This document shows, in pieces, positions 20,313 to 29,924 of a DNA stretch of 64,000 nt. Source of the DNA: Coleofasciculus sp. FACHB-T130. GTDB lineage: Bacteria > Cyanobacteriota > Cyanobacteriia > Cyanobacteriales > FACHB-T130. The stretch's first letter is position 1; each line of letters opens with the position of its first letter. Both the position numbers and the translations under genes were made by a program. The stretch spans positions 186,001-250,000 of the forward strand of contig NZ_JACJOG010000038.1 in the NCBI RefSeq assembly GCF_014695375.1, read 5' to 3'. The notes beneath the pieces are model-generated. The model was not told the DNA's origin. It searched no databases and saw only the letters and a program-made list of their open reading frames with translations.

Positions 20313-21404
20313 TCACATGGGCAGGGCAACACGCACAATGGTTTTTTGAGTGGGAATACTCTCAATTGATAATTCGCCAGCGTGTAGTTCGGCTAGGCGT
20401 TTAGCAATGAGCAAGCCCAAACCAGAGCCTTGCTGTGAAGCGAGTTTGCGCTCAAATCGCATATAGGCTCCAATTGTCGCAATTTGCTCTGGTGTCATCC
20501 CCTGTCCGAAGTTGCTCACGGACAGTACAAAAGTGCTATTTTTACATCGAGTGGCAACGCGAATTGCGGTGTTGGGAGACGAAAATTTACAGGCATTATC
20601 GATTAGTTCTTCCACAATTTTTCGCAATTTTGGCTCTGAAATTAAGACGGTAGCTTCTTGGAGGTCTAATTCCAAATCCATTTCCCGACAAACTTGCTTG
20701 GCTTTTTTAATCGCCGCTTCTGCGATCGCGCTCTTCGCTGAATCAGTTCGGCTGTTTTGTCTAAGATCCGCTATCTGAAGCGGATCGGTTCCGATTAGCT
20801 CTAATTGAGCGAAGAGTAAAAAATTCTGGACTAACTTAGATAAACGTTCCGCAGAGGTACGAATATCGACTGCCATTTCTAGAATTTCTTGCGGTTCTAG
20901 GGAGTCGGCTTCATCAATTAACATTTGCGAACAACACAAAATGCCATTGAGGGGAGTATGGAGTTCGTGAGGGAGGGAGAAAGAGATATTGCTGCGTAAA
21001 TCATCGAGTTTTTTTTGCGAATGTCGCTCAATCGCCGCCTGTTTTTCCATCCTCGCTGCGATCGCCCCCAGTAATTCCGCTCTCGTAAATGGCTTGGTGA
21101 GGTAGTCGTCTGCACCCAATTCCATCCCTTGACGCCAATCGGTTTTCGCTGCTTTGGCAGTGAGAAAGATAAAGGGAATCGTTGCCGTGACAGGGTTAGA
21201 GCGAAGTGCCTTCAGAACGCCATAACCGTCGAGTTCCGGCATTAGCGCATCGGAGAGAATTAAATCGGGGATTTCTGCTTGAGCTAACTGCAACCCTATT
21301 TGACCATTTTCGGCTGCAATAGCGTCAAATCCTTCTGCTTCTAACAACTCCAGAATGTTCTCTCTGATAGATATTTCATCTTCAATTACCAGAATCTTTG
21401 CCAT
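20313..21404 (-). CDS. Response regulator-histidine kinase hybrid (REC-HisKA-HATPase)
   Basis: 363-aa soluble two-component protein. The N-terminal REC domain (residues 1-125) has phospho-Asp in LILSDALMPELDGYG and Lys in DYLTKPF. The dimerisation box is FSLPHELHTPLNGIL, and the HATPase shows the N box DNACKFSS, the G1-like FGQGMTPEQ and the G2 box GSGLGLLIAKRL. REC-first kinases of this shape act as intermediates in phosphorelays. Its start is 212 bases downstream of the end of another sensor kinase on the same strand (21617-23221), so the two may work together. The input signal is unknown. Confidence 0.92.
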   Translation of the reverse strand: MAKILVIEDEISIRENILELLEAEGFDAIAAENGQIGLQLAQAEIPDLILSDALMPELDGYGVLKALRSNPVTATIPFIFLTAKAAKTDWRQGMELGADDYLTKPFTRAELLGAIAARMEKQAAIERHSQKKLDDLRSNISFSLPHELHTPLNGILCCSQMLIDEADSLEPQEILEMAVDIRTSAERLSKLVQNFLLFAQLELIGTDPLQIADLRQNSRTDSAKSAIAEAAIKKAKQVCREMDLELDLQEATVLISEPKLRKIVEELIDNACKFSSPNTAIRVATRCKNSTFVLSVSNFGQGMTPEQIATIGAYMRFERKLASQQGSGLGLLIAKRLAELHAGELSIESIPTQKTIVRVALPM

Positions 21405-21616
21405 ATCAGCGATCGCCTAGCAGGTAAGCAATTAAAAATTAAAAATGTCAGCTCCCAGGACTGCAAACAAGATGTTCGCTAGGATTGTCCAAATTCAATG
21501 CACAACAACCGAGCAGCTTTAATAAGGTTTGAGTATGTTCGGGGCACTTTCTTCTATACACCCAAACTTTCCTTTTAAATAAAGACTTTAGACTTTATCT
21601 TGCAAGAAAGCTTACC

Positions 21617-23221
21617 TTAGCACGGGCGGGTAGACCTTGCCTCTACAGCACTCTTCAGGGGTAGTCTTACTTTAAATTTAGTGCCCACACCCACTTTACT
21701 CTTAACGGTAATCTCACCCCCGTGAAGATCCACACACTTCTTAACGATTGCTAATCCTAAACCAGTTCCAGGGATGTTGCCGACATTCGCGGATCGATGA
21801 AATGCTTCAAATAAGCACTGACGCTCTTGCAGAGGAATCCCAATTCCTTTGTCTTCAATTTGGAAGACGATTGCATCTTTTTGTTGGGTAATTTCAAATC
21901 TGACTGGACTCCCTTCAGGTGAATATTTTATCGCGTTTGAAAGGAGATTGCTAAGAATATGTCGCAGCAATTTTTCATCTAGACTAAAGGAGGTAGATTT
22001 GCAATGATTAATCAAGTTGATTGCACGGGAATTGCCCTCATTCAGTTGCAATTCTTTCACTAATTCAATACAAAATTCTTCTAGATGCAGCGGTTCAGGT
22101 TTGAAGTCCGACTGTCCGGCTTCGGCTTTACCAATGATTAATACATCATCAAGCAGTCCAATCATGTGCTTAACAGCGATTTGAATGCGATGCAGGTGGA
22201 TGAGTTTTTTCTCTTCAGACCAATTGTTACTGTAATGTTCCAATAATTCGGCAGAAGAGAGGATCGTACTCAGGGGAGTGCGGAATTCGTGGGAAGTCAT
22301 GGAGATAAAGCGGGATTTTAGGTCGCCGAGTTCTTTTTCTCGCTCAAGCGATGCTCGCAGTTCTTCTTCTAATTGCTTTCGTTTGGTAATATCAATTCCT
22401 ACTGTGACAGCCGCTTGATCTTGGTTGTATTTCTGCGCCACCATAAGATAATTTTTGATATTGCCGTCAACTTCTGCGGTCACTTCCTGAGAGGTTGTTT
22501 TCGTCGGGGAAGCAAAGAATTGCTCCACAAATTCACTAAAGTTGGGGCTACTGTCAAAACAGCTAAGTTCCTGACCGACAAATTCCTCTGAAGACAAGTT
22601 AAAGGATGCAGCTAAATGCTGGTTGACGCCCAGGTATTGTAAATCCGAGCTAATCCAGGAGACAAATCCAGGCACGGCATCTAAGACGGCTAAAAGTTGG
22701 TTTTTTGCCTGTTGCAGCGCCAATCCCATTTGCTTATAGGCTGCCATTGTAATTTCATGCACCTCTGACTGAGCCAGCAGAAGTTGATGCACGTCTAACA
22801 ATTTATAAATTCCGGGTGCTGTTTGTACGATGATTGGTTCATAGATCAATTCAGGCGAGCGCTTCAAAGACTCCCGCACCGCTGCGGTAATGGAAGTATA
22901 ACTGGGAAAAACTAGAATTTCGGTATGGTTAAATTGATAGAGCGATCGCAAACTTCGTTTCGACAGTAACTCCAAGCTGTAACGACGGCTCAGATATTCA
23001 AAAAAACGCCTGCGACTGATCATCCCGACTAGTTGGTTTTTATCCATGAGGATTAAACCCGGTAGTAGCGGTTTTTCCTCGAAAAGCCTGAGAACCTCTG
23101 CGGCTGTGTGGTTGTATTCAATGCAAGCCTCATACAGGGTTAATCCCTGCAATGTAGACTCCAAATTCAGATTAAGTTGCTCTGCACCTTGTTCAGAAGA
23201 GATTGATAAGGTTAAAGACAT
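21617..23221 (-). CDS. CBS-PAS sensor histidine kinase
   Basis: 534-aa soluble kinase. A pair of CBS motifs covers about residues 20-155 (LILMDKNQLVGMISRRRFF, IVQTAPGIYKLLDVHQLLL), a PAS domain about 175-280 (LLAVLDAVPGFVSWISSDL), then HisKA with the phospho-His in SMTSHEFRTPLSTI and an HATPase with NLLSNAIKYS, DKGIGIP and GTGLGLAIVKK. CBS pairs usually sense adenine nucleotides, so energy or nucleotide state is a plausible input. It has no membrane segment and no partner regulator next to it except the REC-kinase at 20313-21404. Confidence 0.92.
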   Translation of the reverse strand: MSLTLSISSEQGAEQLNLNLESTLQGLTLYEACIEYNHTAAEVLRLFEEKPLLPGLILMDKNQLVGMISRRRFFEYLSRRYSLELLSKRSLRSLYQFNHTEILVFPSYTSITAAVRESLKRSPELIYEPIIVQTAPGIYKLLDVHQLLLAQSEVHEITMAAYKQMGLALQQAKNQLLAVLDAVPGFVSWISSDLQYLGVNQHLAASFNLSSEEFVGQELSCFDSSPNFSEFVEQFFASPTKTTSQEVTAEVDGNIKNYLMVAQKYNQDQAAVTVGIDITKRKQLEEELRASLEREKELGDLKSRFISMTSHEFRTPLSTILSSAELLEHYSNNWSEEKKLIHLHRIQIAVKHMIGLLDDVLIIGKAEAGQSDFKPEPLHLEEFCIELVKELQLNEGNSRAINLINHCKSTSFSLDEKLLRHILSNLLSNAIKYSPEGSPVRFEITQQKDAIVFQIEDKGIGIPLQERQCLFEAFHRSANVGNIPGTGLGLAIVKKCVDLHGGEITVKSKVGVGTKFKVRLPLKSAVEARSTRPC

Positions 23222-23428
23222 AAATCTTAAAAGAAGGTAAGTAAATTTATACTGAAATCAGTGTTGCTGAATCTATAGGCAAAATGGAAGGGGGGTTATG
23301 CCCTCTGTCTTGAAGTGATGACTGGGAGCGATTCCCTGCAATTATAAGGAATTGCCGATGGCTTATCCTGATGCATATCCCTTTGGGGCTATTTTAATAG
23401 GTGTGAAAGTTTTTTCTAGGCAGACTTG

Positions 23429-24103
23429 ATGACAACTCCTACCCCGACTGATTTAAATAAAAATTTAGAATCTGCTGACTTACTGGAGACAGAAACATCA
23501 TCACTAACTCCAGAACAATACCAGCGCAAGATGCAGCGGCGCAAGGAAGTTCAAGAGCAGCGGGTGGCAAAGGCATCTCAGGAGAAAGGCTTAATTATTG
23601 TTAATACAGGCAATGGCAAGGGAAAAACCACTGCTGCTTTGGGAATGGTAATGCGATCGCTTGGTCACGGCTATCGAGTCGGGATCGTACAATTCATTAA
23701 AGGAGCCTGGGAACCCGCTGAGAAAGCTGTCCTCGGTCGCTGGGAAGGTCAGCTAGAGTTCCACGCGATGGGAGAAGGCTTCACTTGGGAAACTCAAGAC
23801 CAACAGCGAGATATCCAGAAAGCGCATCAGGCTTGGGAAACTGGACTCAGCTTTATCCGCAATCCTGAATTTAAGCTAGTGCTGTTGGATGAAATCAACG
23901 TAGCTTTAAAACTCGGCTATTTGAGCGTTGAGGAAGTGCTAGCTGGGTTGGAGGAAAAGCCTGCGGATTCTCACGTTATTCTCACCGGCAGAGGTGCCCC
24001 AGCAGCCCTAATTGAACGAGCCGACTTGGTAACGGAAATGACCCTCGTTAAGCATCCGTTCCGGGAACAGGGCGTCAAGGCGCAGCCAGGAATCGAGTTT
24101 TGA
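23429..24103 (+). CDS. cobO: Cob(I)yrinic acid a,c-diamide adenosyltransferase
   Basis: 224-aa ATP:corrinoid adenosyltransferase of the CobA/CobO/BtuR family, which attaches the 5'-deoxyadenosyl group in B12 synthesis and salvage. The P-loop NTGNGKGKTTAALG lies near residue 57, followed by RVGIVQFIKG, LVLLDEINVALKLGYL and HVILTGRGAP, all hallmarks of the family. The Glu/Lys/Arg-rich N-terminal leader is normal. ATG 23429 is chosen over the adjoining TTG; a TAGG box lies 8 bases upstream. It is monocistronic with its own terminator. No cobalamin riboswitch is recognisable upstream. Confidence 0.95.
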   Translation: MTTPTPTDLNKNLESADLLETETSSLTPEQYQRKMQRRKEVQEQRVAKASQEKGLIIVNTGNGKGKTTAALGMVMRSLGHGYRVGIVQFIKGAWEPAEKAVLGRWEGQLEFHAMGEGFTWETQDQQRDIQKAHQAWETGLSFIRNPEFKLVLLDEINVALKLGYLSVEEVLAGLEEKPADSHVILTGRGAPAALIERADLVTEMTLVKHPFREQGVKAQPGIEF

Positions 24104-24119
24104 AGTTCAAAAAATCAAG

Positions 24120-24150
24120 AAACCCGTTTTCTTGAAGAAAACGGGTTTTT
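24120..24150 (+). terminator. Rho-independent terminator after cobO
   Basis: AAACCCGTTTTC and GAAAACGGGTTT form a 12-bp perfect stem with a 5-base loop followed by TT, 16 bases after the cobO stop. It is symmetric enough to work for convergent transcription too. Confidence 0.88.
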
Positions 24151-24246
24151 GGAGGAGCTAATTGTTTTTCTGGTGATTAGCCATGGGTTAGTAGCAACAA
24201 ACTACTGACAACTACCTTGATTTGCACCGCCAAAGCTTACTTCTAG

Positions 24247-24792
24247 TTAGAAGTTAACTTTACAAGCGTTCAAGATTTGCTGGTCGTTAGCGCTAATTTT
24301 GTTAATTGGGTGATAGCCCTGGAGCCGTAAACTATCTTCAATGGGCAACCGACTATCGGCAGAGGCGACTGGGGGGGCTTCGCTGAGGGCAATTGAGTGA
24401 GAATATGTTGTACTGTCGTAGGGATCTTGAACGGTTAGATTGATTTGCTGTGCCCCAACCTTGCCGGAAAAACAACTATATTCTGAGGAAGGCATATAAA
24501 ACGCACCCCTTACCTTTCCCTGACGCGCCTCAAATACTATATATTCTTGACCAATCTCTTCTGTCTTTTGGGAGCTACCATACAAATAAATACCGTCAGC
24601 CACTGAAGTGTCTGATGCTGGCATTTGTGCAAGGGAAACGGAATTTGTGCCAACGATTCCCGTCTTACTGAAGGATGTTGGTGCTTGCAATGCAACTGTG
24701 CTGGTTGCGAAGCTCATCGTTAGAAGTAATCCTAGGGCAGGTACTTCAAGCGGAAGCCGAGACATAAATTGCTGATAAAACTTGTTAAGCAC
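24247..24792 (-). CDS. Putative exported hypothetical protein
   Basis: 181-aa protein. A hydrophobic segment (PALGLLLTMSFATSTVALQ, about residues 18-36) looks like a signal peptide or anchor. The mature part is small, with two well-placed cysteines (EYSCFSG and the C-terminal ILNACKVNF) that could form a disulfide in the periplasm. I see no catalytic motif and cannot name a family. It is convergent with cobO, with the cobO terminator between them. Confidence 0.65.
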   Translation of the reverse strand: MLNKFYQQFMSRLPLEVPALGLLLTMSFATSTVALQAPTSFSKTGIVGTNSVSLAQMPASDTSVADGIYLYGSSQKTEEIGQEYIVFEARQGKVRGAFYMPSSEYSCFSGKVGAQQINLTVQDPYDSTTYSHSIALSEAPPVASADSRLPIEDSLRLQGYHPINKISANDQQILNACKVNF

Positions 24793-25335
24793 CGTTTTTT
24801 CCCCCCTAGCAATTACGAGCAGACACCCTCAAGCATCTAATTACAAAGTACCTAATTCCTTAGGTGTAAAGCTTCACCCATTTGAATGAACCGTAGGTCA
24901 TCCGAAAGGAGTTTTTTTTGTTAAGACAAGCAACGCATTCATCTTTGATTCCCGGTTATTAAATTGCCTTCTAAAATCAAAATGCGTATTTATACTCACT
25001 TTATTCACCCGTTTTATGAGCTTTCCCAAATCGGGTCAGTGTGGGCTTGTCTGTAGTACTTGTTCTTTAACTGTGGATGACTTCACTGGCACCCGTTCGA
25101 GTTCCCGAACTGCTTTACGAAACTTTACAAAAATATAAAAAAAGAGCAGTAACAGATTTTAGATGTCTACAAAAAACTTCAACAGGTAGACACATCTACT
25201 CGACAGGGGCTAAAAGCGGGGATTAAAATGACTGAAAAACCCGCCCTTACTTAGCTGTAAGGACGGGTTTTAGGAGCGATCGCTATAGGATGATGTGGGA
25301 GGCAGGAGCATAGCGGGTCGATCCCGCCTCTACAA
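24793..25335. other. Non-coding spacer upstream of 24247-24792 and downstream of the sigma factor gene
   Basis: 543 bases without a convincing gene. It should hold the promoter of the exported protein gene (minus strand, near 24800-24950) and, at 25237-25270, the sigma-factor terminator. The rest is AT-rich with no RNA family I recognise. Confidence 0.6.
25237..25270 (-). terminator. Rho-independent terminator after the sigma factor gene
   Basis: AAACCCGCCCTTA and TAAGGACGGGTTT form a stem with one mismatch and an 8-base loop. On the minus strand the stem is followed by TT and lies about 65 bases past the sigma-factor stop. Confidence 0.8.
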
Positions 25336-26325
25336 TTAACTAGCAGCGATATACTCGCGGACATTCGCCTGACGACGGCGCAGATGGGCGAGGGCTTGGT
25401 GTTCTAGCTGGCGTACCCGTTCGCGGCTGAGGCTTAGGCGTTCGCCGACTTTTGCTAGAGATAGCTCGTTACCATCTTCCAAGCCAAAGCGCAGAGTTAG
25501 CACTTCCCGCTGCTGTGGGGTTAGTTCTGCCAGAAGATCGTCCAGGTCTTGCCGCAGCGACTCCTGGGTCATATAATGGTCAGGGGTTGGGCCTTCGTCT
25601 TCCAGAAGGTCTTGCAGTTCGGTATCCTGGTTATCGCCAACGCGCACATCCAGAGAAATCGGTTGACGGGCGATATTCAAGTACTCGCGGATCAACGCGG
25701 GTTCTAAATCCAGCGCCTTAGCGATTTCACCGGGGGTAGCACTGCGACCAAGCGTCTGAGCTAGTTCCCGTTGCACCCGCTTAATTTTATTAAGCTTTTC
25801 GGTGATGTGGATGGGCAAACGAATCGCACGGGCTTGTTGAGCGATCGCGCGAGTAATCGCTTGGCGAATCCACCAGTAGGCGTAGGTCGAAAACTTGTAA
25901 CCGCGCATCGGGTCAAATTTCTCGACGCCGCGTTCCAAGCCGAGAGTACCTTCCTGAATCAAATCCAGGAATTCCATGTTACGCTTCTGGTACTTCTTCG
26001 CGATCGCGACCACTAGACGCAAGTTAGCCTCTATCATCTTGCGCTTTGCCCGCGTTCCCAGTTTGATTATCCGGTCGAGTTCGGGTTCACTCAAGCTAAC
26101 ATGGTCTGCCCACTCTTGATGAGTTGGTTCTCGCTGCAATGTCTCAGCCAAGGTCTCCTTCGCCTCCAGCAGCGCCATCATTTGCTGCACCTGCTTGCCG
26201 AAGACAATCTCTTGTTCGTGGGTCAGCAGGGGCACGCGCCCAATCTCATGCAGATAGGTGCGAACCATATCAGCCGTAAACGTGGGTTGTTTAGTCGTCT
26301 TTTTTAGGGTGTTGGCAGTGGGCAT
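25336..26325 (-). CDS. RNA polymerase sigma factor, sigma-70 group 2
   Basis: 329-aa non-essential (group 2) sigma-70 factor: it has region 1.2 ([20 protein letters not shown]), region 2 with the RpoD-like core motifs ([39 protein letters not shown]), region 3 and region 4 with the HTH ([19 protein letters not shown]). It lacks the long N-terminal region 1.1 and the non-conserved insert of the housekeeping factor. It should redirect RNA polymerase to -10/-35 promoters in stress, nitrogen or dark responses, like SigB-SigE. Which of these it corresponds to cannot be fixed by eye. It is monocistronic with a long upstream region. Confidence 0.93.
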   Translation of the reverse strand: MPTANTLKKTTKQPTFTADMVRTYLHEIGRVPLLTHEQEIVFGKQVQQMMALLEAKETLAETLQREPTHQEWADHVSLSEPELDRIIKLGTRAKRKMIEANLRLVVAIAKKYQKRNMEFLDLIQEGTLGLERGVEKFDPMRGYKFSTYAYWWIRQAITRAIAQQARAIRLPIHITEKLNKIKRVQRELAQTLGRSATPGEIAKALDLEPALIREYLNIARQPISLDVRVGDNQDTELQDLLEDEGPTPDHYMTQESLRQDLDDLLAELTPQQREVLTLRFGLEDGNELSLAKVGERLSLSRERVRQLEHQALAHLRRRQANVREYIAAS

Positions 26326-26888
26326 GAGTGAGTGGTGACTCCGTAAACAAGCAACAATTCTGTAGCAGGGGTTGACCTTAGCGGGAGATTGCCAGCTCTT
26401 ACAATGAGAGTAGCTAGGTCAATTAGTGGAACACATCCTGCAAAAGTTGTAAAGATCGCCTACCCAATTGAATAGGCAAACATAACACACAAAAAGCTAA
26501 TCGTCAAACCTTTCGGCTGGGGGATGCCTTAAAGAGCTGGTATCGACCCCCATTTAGCCACTCCTGATAAGTAATCAAGGCTAAAAAGTCAAAGTCGGTA
26601 TGAGTTTGTTTTACATTTCTATCGTATCACTAATGATAGACGACGCTCCAGGTTGAAAGGTTCATCCGATTGGGTTAAACTTGCTGCTCTGGCAAATTCC
26701 CGTTAACCCTTGAGTACCACCCGGAAAATCATTAGCTAAAAGCGTCCTATCTGTGTCCTATATATATAATCATCCACGGAAAACCCTTCAACGGGTACTC
26801 TAGTCGTTGTGGGATAACCGAACTATTTTTGCCTAGAAGTCCGTAGTCAATAATCATTGGACTATTGACTACGGATTAAAAACCACGA
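26326..26888. other. Non-coding spacer upstream of the sigma factor gene
   Basis: 563 bases between the herA-like gene end and the sigma factor start, with no credible ORF. It probably holds the sigma gene promoter and a long 5' leader. A 12-bp hairpin lies at 26841-26874. I do not recognise a structured RNA, but the length leaves room for one. Confidence 0.6.
26841..26874 (-). terminator. Hairpin after the herA-like gene
   Basis: CCGTAGTCAATA and TATTGACTACGG form a 12-bp perfect stem with a 10-base loop, starting 15 bases past the stop. No long T run follows, so it may be a repeat-type mRNA 3' stabiliser rather than a true terminator. Confidence 0.5.
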
Positions 26889-28628
26889 TCAAAAACCAAT
26901 ATCAGCTTTAGCGGCTTCAGCCGCAGCGAACACTTCATCGTCTGGCATCTCTTCCCAGCAAGTATCGCCAATTTCTCTGTAGAACGTTTCATCGTAAGGA
27001 CGAGTCCGCACCACCACAGGCATTGGAACCGCGTGACCCAAAATTAAAGCTTGTTGCTTGGAATCCAATTTTGCTAGAACGGAACGCAGACTCATGCCGC
27101 CAGAGACGCCAGTAAAAATGGCGTCGATGTCTTTGTCATCGTTTAGCAAAGCAGTGATGCGGGTGCCAATCTGGGACATCACCTCATTATCAATTCCAGA
27201 GGGACGCTGATCTACCACCAGAAGGGTGACAAAGTATTTTCGCATCTCGCGGGCAATCGTACCGAAAATGGTACTTTGCACGATGGCGGAGTCAAGGAAG
27301 CGGTGGGCTTCTTCTATCGTAATGACTAGCTGCTGAGGACGATCGATGGGGTTTTTGGTCTGCAAAAACAATTCAGACTTACTTACATAAGCTTTGTGAA
27401 TGCGGCGGGTGATCATATTCGTCACCAGCATATAGGAGAGCATATCTGACTGAGAACCAAACTCAATCACCACGTGCTGACCTGCATCGAGGCATTGCAA
27501 AATTTGATTGACGTAGTTGTGGGGACAGGCAGTACGTAGATATTTAAGATTTTCCAGGCGCATCAGCTTACGCTGCAACGCCATAATTGAACCCTTATGA
27601 CCCTTCTTCTCCTCGCAGAACATCTGGATTTCCTCGTTGGTCATATTCAACAGTTGGACAATCCAGGAGTTGCCAAACTCGGCGTGCAGAATATTGGCAT
27701 TGTCCAAAGCTGCTTCGGAAAGACCTAACTCATTCCGCACAAGCATGATGTCTTGGACTTCGATTTGGTCGTAGCTGAGGTACAGTTCCTGAGAGTCACG
27801 CACCCCGCGCCGCTTGGTAGATTGGGGGTCAAGGGTGTAAATTTGCACCTGTCCTGGGAATAGCTGCCGCAAGCCTTTGACAGTGCTGAAGTGTTTGCCT
27901 TCGCGGACAGCTTCCCAGCCATATTCCGAGTGCATATCAAAAATTAAATTGACCGCTGCCTGCCTGCGGATGATGCCAGATAAGAGTAAGCGGGTGAGAA
28001 AGGATTTGCCGGTGCCAGATTTCCCGAAAACGCCGTTGCTGCGTTCCACGAATCGGTGTAAATCCAGACATACGGGCACATCCATATCCAAAGGTTGACC
28101 GATGGCGAAGTTGCACCGAGTGGGGTCATCTTCCCAACCGAAGACGGCGCGGAAATCGCGTTCCGTCGCATCATAAACCTGGCTGAAATGACTGGGAATT
28201 GTCTTAACGGGCATCAACTCCATCTCAGTATCAGCACTGCTTTGTAGTTGAAACGATCCCAGAGTTGCACCGTTGGATTTGCCGTTGGAGTTAGGATTTT
28301 CGGCACCCACCACATAAGCGCCTACTGACTTTGTTGCTTCTCGTGTCAGCATTAACATCGGCGTCAGATTGATGGTGCCATAGGTGCCACTCCCTGCTAG
28401 AACCGCTTGCAAAAAAGTGTCCTCTGGACTGGGAGGGTTGGCAACAATTCGCTGACTGGAGGTGCCCAGCGAAACGTCTGTGAGCATACAGAAGAAATCT
28501 GAACGGGCACCTTTGACTACCAGAAATTTGCCAACCCGCATATCCTCTACAGAAATATCGGGATGTAGTCTTACTTCTAGTCCCTGACTGAGGGAGCCTT
28601 GAATTACCGACCCTAATGGCATTTCCAT
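26889..28628 (-). CDS. HerA-like ATPase (DUF87 family)
   Basis: 579-aa ATPase of the HerA/FtsK superfamily. An N-terminal beta-rich HAS-barrel-like region (residues 1-190) precedes the P-loop GKSGTGKS (Lys208), the aliphatic AVNLIFDMHSEYGW strand, and Walker B with VITIEEAHRF followed by the sensor-like VVDQRPSGID. HerA proteins pump or translocate DNA as hexamers, in archaea with the nuclease NurA; here no NurA or nuclease gene adjoins. It is expected to be cytoplasmic. It follows the GST gene on the same strand with 144 bases between. The DNA substrate is unknown. Confidence 0.9.
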   Translation of the reverse strand: MEMPLGSVIQGSLSQGLEVRLHPDISVEDMRVGKFLVVKGARSDFFCMLTDVSLGTSSQRIVANPPSPEDTFLQAVLAGSGTYGTINLTPMLMLTREATKSVGAYVVGAENPNSNGKSNGATLGSFQLQSSADTEMELMPVKTIPSHFSQVYDATERDFRAVFGWEDDPTRCNFAIGQPLDMDVPVCLDLHRFVERSNGVFGKSGTGKSFLTRLLLSGIIRRQAAVNLIFDMHSEYGWEAVREGKHFSTVKGLRQLFPGQVQIYTLDPQSTKRRGVRDSQELYLSYDQIEVQDIMLVRNELGLSEAALDNANILHAEFGNSWIVQLLNMTNEEIQMFCEEKKGHKGSIMALQRKLMRLENLKYLRTACPHNYVNQILQCLDAGQHVVIEFGSQSDMLSYMLVTNMITRRIHKAYVSKSELFLQTKNPIDRPQQLVITIEEAHRFLDSAIVQSTIFGTIAREMRKYFVTLLVVDQRPSGIDNEVMSQIGTRITALLNDDKDIDAIFTGVSGGMSLRSVLAKLDSKQQALILGHAVPMPVVVRTRPYDETFYREIGDTCWEEMPDDEVFAAAEAAKADIGF

Positions 28629-28721
28629 AATCGCTTCTGGAGTCTTTTTAGTGTTGCTTCAGAACACTTAGGCATCCAAAGTTTACCCTAATTCTCGGAG
28701 CCTAACTATTCGCTCAATCTT

Positions 28722-28753
28722 AGATTTTGGATTTTTCAACCAATCCAAAATCT
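28722..28753. repeat. AT-rich inverted repeat between the GST and herA-like genes
   Basis: AGATTTTGGATT and AATCCAAAATCT form a 12-bp perfect stem with an 8-base loop, and a further TCTAAAATCTAAAAT direct repeat follows. It could attenuate read-through from the GST gene to the herA-like gene. Confidence 0.7.
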
Positions 28754-28772
28754 AAAATCTAAAATGGATTGC

Positions 28773-29573
28773 CTAATCTATCTCAATTGATGTTGGCGTT
28801 GAGCCTGTGGCTCCGGCGGTTGTGTTGGCACTTAGGGGTTTGCGATAATCGGCATAAAGGCGATCGCGCCAGTTGAAAAATGTCTCGTAAGCGCTACGGT
28901 CAGCCAATCCAGGGATTCCTTTGCCTCTAAGGGTTTCGGGAAGGTCAAGATAGGGGCCAGAGGGAAATTTAATCAGCATACTCAGCCCAGCGACGGCAAA
29001 ATCTGCCAAGGTTGGATAGTCGCCGACTAAGTAAGGGCTTTCCAATAGTAGCAGGGATAGGCTCTCTAGGTCTTGCTGAAGATCCTCTGTCGCCGCTTGT
29101 ACGGCATCGGGGCCGTATCCGACGCCAAGACCCAGGAGATTCAGCACTTCACCAGGCAGTGCCCCCACGAGAGTCTTGAGAGCATCTGGCGTGTTGCTGG
29201 GTAAAATCGAGGTGCGGAAGCTCTGATTTTGGCTGAGTGCCCCAAACAACACCTTACGACTTTTGAGACCGATAGATTCATCTGCCCAGGCTTCAATCAG
29301 TAAGCACAGTCCCTTTTGTTTCGGGTCAACGGGGATTAGGGGTCGGTCGGGATATTGCTTGTCGAGGTACTTAGCGATCGCTGTCGAATCAGCAATTACT
29401 GTATTGCCATCCTTCAGGACAGGTACCTGTCGTTGACCAGACATGCGGAACAATTCTACCTGTCCCACTCCTGGCGTTACCTCAATTTTGCGGTAGGGCA
29501 GACCTTTATAATCCAGCAGCAGTCGCACTTTTTCGGCGTAGTGGGATAGCTCAAATTGGTACAACTCCAGCAT
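28773..29573 (-). CDS. Glutathione S-transferase family protein
   Basis: 266-aa GST. The N-terminal thioredoxin fold (residues 1-80) begins LELYQFELSHYAEKVRLLLD, with the glutathione-binding cis-Pro in RQVPVLKDGNTVIADSTAIA. The C-terminal helical domain contains YLVGDYPTLADFAVAG. The Ser/His before the first helix (LSHYAEKV) takes the place of the catalytic Ser/Cys. At 266 residues it is longer than the usual ~210, the excess lying in the helical domain and a Thr/Gly-rich tail. Substrate is unknown; detoxification or thiol chemistry is likely. Confidence 0.9.
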   Translation of the reverse strand: MLELYQFELSHYAEKVRLLLDYKGLPYRKIEVTPGVGQVELFRMSGQRQVPVLKDGNTVIADSTAIAKYLDKQYPDRPLIPVDPKQKGLCLLIEAWADESIGLKSRKVLFGALSQNQSFRTSILPSNTPDALKTLVGALPGEVLNLLGLGVGYGPDAVQAATEDLQQDLESLSLLLLESPYLVGDYPTLADFAVAGLSMLIKFPSGPYLDLPETLRGKGIPGLADRSAYETFFNWRDRLYADYRKPLSANTTAGATGSTPTSIEID

Positions 29574-29924
29574 TTTTTATCTCCTTCTATTTTTAAGTAA
29601 CACTGTTAATCTAACGCTTTTAGCCTACTATTGTTATTATTTGCATCGGTGGAACTAAAAGCAAAAATTATTGTTTTTGGGCAGATGTACTTATTAAATT
29701 ACTTATTTTTGCTTATAAAAAATACAGCTTGAAAAATTACAACTTTGCAAAATTAAAAGTTGAGTTCAAATGGCTTTATTTTTTTAATAAAAAATGAGCG
29801 AATCGGCTTTATTAAATGCAGCCAAATAACGACGGCTATAACACAAAATAGACCCAATAAAAATACCCCAGGCTAAGCTGGGGTGCTTTCTAAATGCTAG
29901 ATGGTAATAAAAGGGAACCCTTAA
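29574..29924. other. AT-rich spacer with terminator
   Basis: 351 very AT-rich bases. The part next to 29573 should carry the GST promoter; the far end holds the terminator of the following YeaQ-type gene. No ORF of any credibility. Confidence 0.6.
29865..29884 (-). terminator. Rho-independent terminator of the YeaQ-type gene
   Basis: ACCCCAG and CTGGGGT pair around a 6-base loop; on the minus strand ATTTTTA follows. It lies about 40 bases beyond the stop. Confidence 0.82.

Noticed and set aside
23222-23428. Possible cobalamin riboswitch upstream of cobO
   Set aside because: I find no B12-box (AGCCACTG or GCCACTG type) in this leader.
25452-26307. Open frames opposite the sigma factor
   Set aside because: They follow from GC-rich codon bias of the real gene, with no ribosome-binding site or domain.
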